A stretch of 64,000 nt of DNA from Ricordea florida (lineage: Eukaryota > Cnidaria > Anthozoa > Corallimorpharia > Ricordeidae). The translations under genes were made by a program, and so were the position numbers. The notes beneath the pieces are model-generated. The model saw nothing but the letters and a program-made list of their open reading frames with translations. It had not been told where the DNA came from and ran no database searches. Below, one piece after another: positions 1-10,800 of this stretch. The stretch's first letter is position 1. Each line of letters opens with the position of its first letter. The DNA is taken from the NCBI GenBank assembly GCA_949710005.1, contig OX453285.1:989797-1053796 (forward strand). The letters run 5' to 3'.

Positions 1-1850
1 CTTCTTATAAATCCTGAAAATAGCAAGTCCCTGAAAGTAGCGACCTTCCCGAAAGTAGCGAGTTCTCAAAAAGTATCAAGACTAACTTTTTTTAATTATG
101 TTATAAACATACCAAATGCCTTAATAGTTTTCCAGTTGCAATCCATAGTCAAATAATTAATGTACTGTAGTGCTAATGAAGTCTGCAGCTGCATTCCCGA
201 ACCTTCCAACGAATATTTGCATAACGCAATAGTGGTGAAAATGAAAAACTAAAGGAGCAAACAGATGTGCTTGGTGGAGGTCCTGTACAAACCATTACTG
301 GAAAAGGAAATCAAGACGACTTACTGTGTTTCCAGACAAAGCAGAAATCGCACCTGAAGGTGTTTTGGTGCAGGGAGGAGGCATCAAGATTCTTTGCTTT
401 CACCAAATTGATGTTAAAAAAGGACTTGGAAGTCTAAGAATAGAACTATGAGGCACGCAAGTAGAACTTGTCCTGAGAAGTGACCACACAATATACATGT
501 AGGTATTTAAATATCCAGAGCCCACAGTAATGTGGCAGACAAAAACATGAAACTGGACAAATGAATTCCTTCTAATTTGTTAATCATCACTCTCGTTTTT
601 TATCAAAGGGTATTGCTGTATTTTACATAGAGATCTATGTGACACAGACTATGTAACACAAATAAATTTGTTTTTAATATCATGTTGTTTATTTTTCATT
701 TTGGGAAAGGGTTAATGCCAACTTTGTTTAATTTATGCTTTTTGGTCCCCAAAAATAACAACCCCCCGAGAGAAATGACACCAGGAAAGTAACCAGGCCA
801 AAGGCTGCTAATTCTGAAAGTAATGAGGGTTGCTACTATGGGAACTTTACAGTAATGTTCATTAATTACGCGGGATGACATAGTCAGCCAGCGTTTAAAA
901 TTCGGTAGCGCATTCCTTTTGTCGTCTTGGGAGTCAAAAATTGCCTTGTTTTTTTTAACTTTCCCGTATCCCGAGCCCATCCCAAAAAAATTGTGTGATT
1001 TTTATTGGCTGTAACTCCGAATCACGTGCACGTCAGGTTGGATTGCACCATGGATATCCATGATCGCACAATCAGCAAAAAAACGTACTGCGACAGCAAT
1101 TTTAAACCAACACATCCCGCGTAAACGCCTTCAGACGTCTTCTTGTTCATAGCAAGTTTCATTGTATCCCTGGCTCCATGATTTAAGGCAAGATAAACCA
1201 ATTCCTGTCTTCTGATTGAGCAACCTGAAAAACTCTTGCCTACTGGGAGTTTCCTTTGCATTCCAGCAAGAAGATTCTGTTTTAGGCATATAAAAAATCG
1301 TCTATTAAACAAGCTGGACCTTGACCTTGGCCAGCTAGCTAGACCTCACGCTTTGTCAATAACCTATATTTGATATATATACCTACATTTGTGAGTTGGC
1401 AAGTTCAGTTGAGCATTGCAACTACCACCCAAGTGAACTAATTTATACTATCACTGAAGTTAAAACAATGAATAATAATCGTTTCCATGACTTCAGTTGA
1501 AACCTACATTTTAATTGGCTACCCAAGTATGTATAAAGATGGAGCCATCTTGTCTGTTCTGGTTTCCTTGTACTTTCCACTTAAGGCCAGAAATACATGC
1601 ACATTCTTTAACAAACATTTCATGTTTGTAGGAGTGATTTGGGATTTCCAAATCACTTCATATGGGAGAGATATTAGAGTGTTTTGGTGAGATAACAACA
1701 GTCAAGACACATTGCGTTGTCTGATATTAGGAGTACTGTCCCCACAGTAAATTTCACTTTACTGGGATTTAGTAAATCTTTCATGGACCAGGCTTATTCG
1801 GTTAAGATGGCTAGGTAGTTGCCTCTATTTGTTTCAATTTTTTTCCTCAG
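1..1850. other. Left-edge non-coding stretch (probable intron)
   Basis: No convincing exon is seen here. It probably lies in an intron of the + strand gene whose exon starts at 1851. Short degenerate 'gaaagtagcga' repeats occur in the first 70 bases. An AATAAA at 661-666 follows two short overlapping open frames (about 265-450) that match no family I recognise, so an alternative 3' end or an old repeat is possible. Confidence 0.4.
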
Positions 1851-4800
1851 AAAAGTTATTGGTTGAAGAGCGCAAGAAAAGGTCCTCTGCCACAACTGTT
1901 GCTCCTCAGGAAAAATCTCCACCAAGAACCAAAAAAAGAAAGGAGGAAGTCTCAGGAGAATTCTCCGATGCTAATGACGATCTTAGTGAAGATGAACAGG
2001 AAGTAGATACTTTGAAAAATGAGACATTTGAGCAAGACCAACTAGGTATGTAAAAATGTATATAACGTAATAAAGTCAATAATTTTTTAAAGTGATGATA
2101 GCAAAGGCGATGATGATGATGATGATGATGGTGATGATGATGGTGATAGTGATGATGATATTAATGATGGCAATAATAATAATACTCTGGCATGCCATGG
2201 CAAAGTGTAAATCCTCTGCAATACACTGGCAAGCTATCCATGGACTGACCTTTCCCTTTACATTCCTCATGGAGCTAAAGCTTCAGCAGTTTGCTTTCAC
2301 ATCCTTTGGTGTCTTAGAGCTCAAATTAAATTTTGGATGGTGGCTTAATTGTCATGTTGACCAGCCTGAGAGATTTTAGACAAGTTACACAGGGCTAAAA
2401 ATTAACTCCAGTGCTTTGTGGCCAGTCAGGCCAGTTTTATTGAATTCTTAGTGGCCCATCCCAAAATGAAGTGGCCCTCGATTTTTTTTTTTCAGAGTCA
2501 CGCGGCAATCACAAAATCAAAGTGGCTTCTAATGTTGTGAATGTGGATCACTCATAAAAGCACTGTTAAAACGGCTTGAAATTTGTGACCTCTCACGCGA
2601 AAACGTACACTAACGGCTTTCCGTTGAACGGGTAAAACGAACGGCTATCGAACGGGTAAGAAACGGCTCACTAAGCCGTTTGGAACGGTTGAAACTGAAC
2701 GGCTGAACGGCTTGCCAAAAATTCTGAACGGGTTGCAGTGAACGGCTGCACGGCTTGCAAAAAATTTTGAACGGGTTGTCGTGAACGAGTGAACGGCTTA
2801 TTAATTATTCCGAACGGATAGCCACGAACGGCTGAACGGCTTGTGTAAAATTTTGAACGGGTGGCTATGAACGGCTGAACGGCTTATGAAAATAAACGGA
2901 TATCCAGGAACGGCTGAATGTCTCACCGAAAGTAAATTGCCGAACGCGAGAAAAAATTAATAATAATATTCACGACGGTACGCGGCTGACGGCAAATGTA
3001 AACTTCGTATGCACTGCAAAATAAATATGTAACTTTGAACTGGCAGCCAGATGTTTCGAAAAATCCGCTACTTTATTGATCGCTTTAACTTAAGAAAAGT
3101 ATAACTTGGTCGCTTGATCGAGCGATGAATCAGGGTTCTTTCCCGAGTTTGCGAAGAGGAACGTAAACAAAACCAACACAATACCGAGTCATTAGAACGA
3201 ACGCAAGAAATATTCATGGCGGCACACGGCTGACGACAAATGTAAACTTCGTCTGCACTTCAAAATAAATAAAACTTTGAACTAACAGCCAGATGTTTTA
3301 AAAAATACGCTACTTTATTGATCGCTTTAACTTAAGAAAAGTATTAAACTTGAGGTTCGCTCCCAAGTTTGAGAAGAGGAATGTAAACAAAACTTGCACA
3401 AAACAAATTATAATATCGAGTCATTTGCCGCTATTTTTACAAAATAAAAGATACGTGAGTGTTTATATGTCCAATCTTCTTAGCTTGTTATAAGTATGCT
3501 TTTCCAAACTGGTATTAAACTCTGGCCTGAGCTCACTGTGAAGAGCAAAACGCGCGCGAAAAGCGAGGCAACTCCTTAGCTTCGATTAGAAAACCTCGCT
3601 AAAGTTTGACTCAATTGTGAAGACGCTTTAGCTTCGATTTCAAAACCTCCCTAAAGTTTGACTCAATTGAGAAGACGCTTCGATTTCAAAACCTTGCTAG
3701 ACTTTGACTCAATTGTGACGACGCTTTAGCTTCGATTAGAAAACCTCGCTAAAGTTTGACTCAATTGAGAAGACGCTTCGATTTCAAAACCTTGCTAAAC
3801 TTTGACTCAATTGTGAAGACGCTTTAGCTTCGATTTCAAAACCTCCCTAAAGTTTGACTCAATTGAGAAGACGCTTCGATTTCAAAACCTCCCTAAAGTT
3901 TGACTCAATTGAGAAGACGCTTCGATTTCAAAACCTCCCTAAAGTTTGACTCAATTGAGAAGACGCTTTAGCTTCGATTAGAAAACCTTGCTAAACTTTG
4001 ACTCAATTGTGAAGACGCTTTAGCTCCGATTAGAAAACCTCGCTAAACTTTGACTCAATTGAGAAGACGCTTTAGCTTCGATTAGAAAACCTTGCTAAAC
4101 TTTGACTCAATTGAGAAGACGCTTTAGCTTCGATTAGAAAACCTCGCTAAACTTTGACTCAATTGTGAAGACGCTTTAGCTTCGATTAGAAAACCTCGCT
4201 AAACTTTGACTCAACTGAGAAGACGCTTTAGCTTCGATTAGAAAACCTTGCTAAACTTTGACTCAATTGTGAAGACGCTTTAGCTTCGATTAGAAAACCT
4301 CGCTAAAGTTTGACTCAATTGAGAAGACGCTTCGATTTCAAAACCTTGCTAAACTTTGACTCAATTGTGAAGACGCTTTAGCTTCGATTAGAAAACCTCG
4401 CTAAAGTTTGACTCAATTGAGAAGACGCTTCGATTTCAAAACCTTGCTAGACTTTGACTCAATTGTGAAGACGCTTTTCAACTTAACATATGAATAGCCA
4501 CGCGAGTTTGTCGGTCTCTTGTCTTCATTAGCGCAGGTCGCAAGTCGTGATTATAATATCAATAGACTTTTCAACTGCTGTTATGACCAAAACTTTATCA
4601 CTTTTGGTTATGACTAATACCTTTTCTCGCAATAAAAGCATTAACGAAGCAAGACACGGGGACACGGCTTCATTTGTAACCGCATTGCTTTTGATTACAC
4701 GGCACCGATCGAGACCACAACTGAACCAAGTCGTTGTTTGTTTACAACGGTTTCGAAGATTTGGGCTTTGCCAAAATAAAATGACAAGGCAATAGAATAA

Positions 4801-7800
4801 TAGCTCCGCCATTGAAAACTTTTCGCAACCTTCATTCTGCATGGGGTGTTTAAACGAGTGACAAGTTACGACTCTAGATGATAAGTTTTGCCGCATTAAA
4901 ACTGGTGCATTCTTTTCGCCACGACCAAATGTAAACAATCGTATTAATTGATAGTGTTGTTGGAAAGTTAAATTATCTTAAATGATAAATCGAGGGTTTG
5001 AAAGTCTAATAAAACTTATAGAATACAAAATATTAACACTACAAACAAGTCACGGGGTAAGATTTCGAAAAGTAGTTGGCGATACTTTAGCCTTCGATAA
5101 AAAACAAACAAAAGGAATCCGTCGGCATTTGACGACTTTGACGGGCTTTGTGACTCTTATTTACACAAGGGCGCCTTTGCAGATTCTTTGTCGCTGATAA
5201 GAGAAAAAACTTTCGCCCGCCGAATCCTAAACAAACATCTCTGGCCTTTCGAACGGATGACTGTAGCCGTCCGCACGGGTGAAGATTTCCTCTAAACGGA
5301 TACTGAGCTGTTCGAGCAAACGAGCGGATTACGTTCGTTTTTTTCCTGAGAGGATGACCGAAGCTGTTCAAACGGATCGAGAGATTTTTTGAACAGATGA
5401 CTCAAGCCGTTCGAACGGATCGAGAGATTTTTTGAACGGATGAGCCGAGCCGTTCGAACGGATGCTAATTTTTACTGAACGGATGACCAAAGCCGTTCGA
5501 ACGGATGCAAATTTTTTCTGAACGGATGACTCAAGCCGTTCGAACGGATCGAGAGATTTTTTGAACGGATGAGCCGAGCCGTTCGAACGGATGCTAATTT
5601 TTTCTGAACGGATGACCGAAGCCGTTCGAACGGATGCAAATTTTTTCTGAACGGCTGATAAACGGCTTGTGAACGGAATTCCGTTCAAAAACGGAAAGCC
5701 GTTAGTGTACGTTTTCGCGTGAGAGGTCACATTTCCACTTCAGAACTAAAAATTGACAAAAATGAATGATCTTAGAGTCTAGGCAAAGAAACGAAGAGAA
5801 AGGTAGTCCAATTAACTACATATTGAGTTTTATTTTATTTTTATTACTTTGTATTTTGCATAATTTACATTGCAACTTTTCCAAATTCTGTAGCATAGTC
5901 GTACATCGGTTGATCAAACCTTGACTTTTGGTAGCCCTGGTTAGTTTTAACTCACCACTGGCGACTGTGCGACCGCCAGTTTTTAGCCCTGGTTACATCT
6001 TAAGTTTGCTGATAACAAAAGTAAAAATGATAGGTGCTACTACGACGAAATTTTCATGTCATACTTATTAAAAAAAAACATTTAAATCAACTTATTAATA
6101 AAGACTGTAAGTTACTTTTTCACTGAAATGAAGGTTTACCACGCGCAAACTGGAAAAATCTAGCTCCGAAAAGTTCGTTTTTTTACGTCCGCCATTGCAA
6201 ATTTATGTTCCAGTGAGCCTGCGATATGGGCTGCAGTTATAGCCATTTGATCTATTGCCTTGTTCTCGTGACGTCATTTTCTTAACTCCGGTTAGCGTCC
6301 TCTCGGTATATTTTGCTTTTTTCTCGCCACAAAATGTCTCGTTCGCCTTCACCTTCGTCTTCACGCGAAAGTAATCATACTTTTAGCGACGAAAGTGAGG
6401 CCGGGAGCCTCTCTGAAACATCGTCCACCGAAAAAGCTGGGTACGATGACTCTGTAGAGCCGGTTCCGACCGAAGAAGAAGTTTCACAGTATCTTCAGCA
6501 GCTGGATTTGGAGGAGGAAGAAGAGCAGATATTGCTCAGCCGTTTTTCTGGAGAGGAAGACATTGGGAATTGGTATGTACTCATGCCCTGATTCGTGTTA
6601 ACAAATACAGAATCTTTCACCATACTACAAGCATTTTAATATAATCCACAGTTATACGTTTACGGATTACGTAGCCCTTGTTAATCAGCCTCGAATTCAC
6701 AGAGTAAGCTTAGTCTATGGTGAGCGTAGATACAGCAACTTTTTCAGTATCACTTTAGATGGCTTCTGCGACGTTGACCTCGGCGGCCAGTGAGCACATA
6801 TCGGCTGAATACTAAGGCAGCTGATCGTTTGGGTGAAATTATCATGTCATTCCTTTCTTTTCTACATCACATTTTGTGTAGGTGTAAATGTTCCAATTGC
6901 TCCCTTGAGCGTATCACAAAATCGGAAGAGTGTTGGTGCTGCATAGATATGGATAGGTGCAACGAGAGTATGTTTGCGGTCGATAAGGAAGGTGAATGTA
7001 TCACCGCACACCCAGGCTATGCAGCATGTTGTTTGAACAGCTGGGTCCTCTCCACAGCAGCTATACGCCTCAAGACTACGGCTAAAAAGACCTACAGTAC
7101 TACAAAGACGGAAAGAAACGCAGCAGAGTCCGAGTGAGTGCTATTATTTAATTTCTGATATTTTTTTCAACATCATGAAAACAAAGCGAATTGAAGGTCT
7201 TACTAATGTCAGACAATGTTTTGTTGGTGAGATGAAATGATAGGTACTTTTCATCAACCTATATAAAATGAAGAAAAAAATTAGAGGACATGTTTGTATT
7301 AACCCTGGACTTGTATATTGTCATCATTTATCGAAATGTGAGGATACGGAAATGATTATTTGAAAAAAAAAGTAAGGATGTGAGTTGCCTTCATATGTGC
7401 CATTAGAGCCAGTGGGCCCAAAAAGGACAGTTACATGCACTGTGCTCTGCTAACCATCACAGTTTTTATTTCAGGTTCATGCGGTCTGTAGCATATCGCC
7501 AATTTGTGCACCTTGTCTATGGGTATGTTGGGGCCTCAAGGAGAATTCCACTGCCCAACTGTGTGTACAACAGTATACGAAAGACATTTCCTAATGTGGG
7601 TAATGAGTACACAGGCTATGAAGAGGAAGAAACCCAGGACTGATTATTAAAGCAAAACTTTGGTAACAGCATTTTGCATTGTGTATATATGGTGAATTAA
7701 AATAAACTGTATTCTGTATCACCACCCTTTAATAATACAGTTTCCTTTGCCACCAACAATTGTGAATGTCATGATTAAGGTCTAATATTATTCACTGGTA

Positions 7801-10800
7801 GGAGCAGAGCACTGTCCCTTCTTATGTCCTCTTCTAGGCTGACCACATTTTTTGCATGTTGGTGCTCTCCTTGGTCTTTTCTCAACATTTCTGTTTGTGG
7901 CAGAGTCTTGAAGCTGCTTCAGCTCGGCATCTGACAAAAGACCAACCAGACAAATTAATAACAATCAGGGTACCTTGTTGTGGTTGCTAACTTTGTATTA
8001 ATGCTGTACACAGAATAAATTCTTTCTATGGTACACTGAGTGTGATTAGTATTCAGGCCAAATTTAAACTCATTTGTTAGCACTTAAGGTAAGTAAGCTT
8101 TTTTCTTGAATATTTTGTAACCCTATAAAGATATAAATTATGCATCCATGGTACCTGAACATGTTGGTGGACTTATTGTTGTCTTCCTTTTCTTCCTTCT
8201 CAAAAATTTTTCCTTCGCCTTAGCGGTGCTTTCCTTGTCTTTGAGCATGCTGTGAAGTGGCTGTGGGACTTGAGTTCTGAGCTCATCACTTAACTGTTTC
8301 AATTCTGCCCTTGGTGTTGTTACCAGGGTATTGAATATTTCAGCAACATAACCTTGAATTAAACAAGTATTTGAAGTTACAACTTGTTGATAGCTAGATA
8401 AATGATGGGTGTTATTTCAAACCTTCACATGTTTCTCTTCATCAATCCAAAAGTATTCTATTGATAACTACAGCTGCAGTTCCCTCTGATTTTTCACGTT
8501 CAAAAACCTATGTTTTTCATCTAACATTGTTTCCCCACCATTTCTGTTAAACTGAAGTGTTCACAAGGAAAATGCCCATCATACCATAATTTTGTTTGAC
8601 ACGGGCTTCCCTGACTGTTCCTTCCCCCTCTTTAAACTTAGGGTAAGTGACGTGAAGTTTAGTGTTGCCTTGAGGATCCTTCAGCTTCTCTCTGTCCACA
8701 TTCCAATTGAAGTGGAGAGCAGCTAGAATGGTTCTGAAATACAAGTGAATAATGAGGCTTATTTATCATGAAAGGGACTTGCAAAAGTTGTGAGGGATCA
8801 GTATGGAAAGCACCAAATACAGGCCTAAAAATAATCTTAGAATTCATCACTAACTGTCCTTTACATAAGTTGGTGGTTTAAAAGTGAAGAATCAAAATAT
8901 TAAATGCAAAATTTTTACAGGCTCTTTAGATAGGCCTTCACACTGCCACCTTTAATATAGACTGCAGAGGACAGATTCCTGGATACTTGTGAATACCTCA
9001 GTTTGGCTGTATTGAGCTGGACACCATATCTATTAGTAACATTGCCATCAAAGGCTATAAATGTGCAAAACTTAGTACTTTTATCAGTAATGTAAAAAAC
9101 ATGAACCTAATAAAGCAGGCTTAACTTTTAATTTCTTTTTCAGCGTAATTATTTTATTTGATTATTACCTGCATTTCATTCCAAGGTATGAGAATGCCAA
9201 CATTTTATGAGCAAATTGATTGACAACAGAGTGGTATCCTTCAAGGCAGCTCGTCTGCTGTATTGGTGATGCCTGTTTTATTCCCCTGAGCAAGAAAGAG
9301 TTGTTGAGTGCCTCACACAGCTTGTTGTACACCTCGGAACCTGATGTAAATGAAACAGTAAATATCAGGCTTAGTGTACACCCCCGGGGGGGTACTGTAG
9401 GAATGTCTGGGTGGGGATGTGCTGCTGGAACCCGTAGCCTATACCAGGGTAAACCCCCAAAGTCACTGATATCCTACAGTACCTGTTTTCCAGAAACTGA
9501 GTTCACTACCACAGTCTAGCAACAACAAAACCTTATACCGCAGTTGTTTCTCTCCCAAAAAAAAGATTTATTTATACTTTATCAGTTTTTTTTTCCAGAT
9601 AAAATCTTCAACCAACTGGTCAGTTTTGTGAAAAATGATACCCCATCCTATATGTATAGCATATATCCTATGCTGTAGTAAATTCCTTGAAAACCATACC
9701 CTTCACAGCGGCACATACCTATATAGGCCATATATGGCAATGCCCCGCCCTTCCCTGGGTATACACAATAGCCCATTTCCGAGTTGCTACATGCCTCAGT
9801 TTCATAGCGAATCCAGGTGCAAGACCATTCAAATGGAAATGAGTTTAATTTGCATAAGAATACTCTATCATTTCCATTTGAATGGTCTTGCACCTGGACT
9901 CGCTATGAAACTGAGGCATGTAGCAACTCGGAAATGGGCTATTCTTTTCACACTGATAAAGCAGTCATAAATATACTGTGAATTCACATTTCCAATTTTG
10001 ATTAACAGTTAATAATTTTTTTGCAAATTACAATGCTATGTTCTTTGCTTGCTTCTGAGATATGCTCTTTTGCCTTGGAATTTGCTTTCTTTATTTAATT
10101 TAACAAGGTCACACATGACTTGTTCATAAATATCACAAAACTCTCTTTCACTATGTATTTTTACCTTTTGTGAGCCACAAACGTTGCGTAGTAACTGCAC
10201 CATGTGCACATTTGCTGAAAAGCCTCTCTGGTATGCTTGTGTGCTGGTTCAGAACGTGATACTGAAAGGATCGGAACTTTGCAAGGATTACTTCCTGAAG
10301 CTTTGGCTGTGTAGATGTCACACACCAATAAAAATGGCGAACACAGGCTTTTTTCCATCTACCAATTGCCTCCATACCTTTTTCTTTACTCAGTTTGGTA
10401 AGAATCTTTTGAATTTCTAAACCAAATTGGAAGCAACTTGTGCATTAGACAAAGCAGGTAATGTATATGCCTCAAACCTTTTGTGCTCATAACTACAGCT
10501 GTCTTAACTATGTCTTTACACTTGATTTGCTGGTGATGTAAACAAAAGTAATACTTTCACTGCATTTTGCAACTCACTTTTTCCTATGTGCCAGAGGTCA
10601 AAAAAATGATCAATTACAGGCTTCCCAAGATCCCTGCATTTTTTGGGGCATTCATCCTTCATCCACTTTGTGATCTGTGAGTGGCGGTCTGAAATGAAGG
10701 CTGTAATAATCATTGCTGTCCCAAGGAGGAATGTAAATCCCTGTTGATGGCCCATGAACTCCATTGCCGAACTGCTACCTGCCTCATTTGCCTGAAAAGG

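Larger units (their letters stand above)
2585..5730. mobile_element. Satellite-bearing element with perfect 41-bp terminal inverted repeats
   Basis: Bases 2585-2625 and 5690-5730 are perfect inverted copies beginning GTGACCTCTCACGCG. ATTT flanks both sides (2581-2584, 5731-5734) as a likely 4-bp target duplication. Inside are subterminal arrays rich in AACGG motifs at the left (about 2625-2945) and right (about 5240-5690), a duplicated ~200-bp segment, and a large 46/52-bp minisatellite. No transposase-like frame is recognisable, so it is presumably mobilised in trans. The subterminal arrays could be transposase binding sites (inference). Superfamily not assigned. Confidence 0.75.
2390..5991. 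mobile_element. hAT-like non-autonomous element with a nested insertion
   Basis: The ends are inverted: CAGGGCTAAAAATT at the left and its complement ...AGTTTTTAGCCCTG at the right. Both are flanked by the direct repeat GTTACA (2384-2389 and 5992-5997). CAGGG termini are typical of hAT elements; a 6-bp rather than 8-bp duplication is unusual for canonical hATs. Only about 195 bp at the left and 261 bp at the right belong to this element, and the rest is the nested element 2585-5730. No transposase is visible. Confidence 0.75.

Noticed and set aside
250..690. 3' end of an upstream gene
   Set aside because: Two short overlapping frames precede an AATAAA, but neither is recognisable or has a clear acceptor; kept only as a note.
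2092..2379. Met-rich + strand frame
   Set aside because: It is the ATG microsatellite read in frame; the overlapping Ile-rich minus frame has the same cause.
3597..4470. CRISPR-like regular repeats
   Set aside because: The repeats are head-to-tail minisatellite units with no unique spacers, in a eukaryotic intron.
4528..4938. 136-codon minus-strand open frame inside the 41-bp-TIR element
   Set aside because: No transposase motif, mixed composition, and an overlapping frame on the other strand; chance open frame is more likely.
6334..7643. A P2X receptor gene
   Set aside because: No channel ectodomain or membrane segments exist upstream; only the C-terminal cysteine-rich module is present, with its own start and promoter block.
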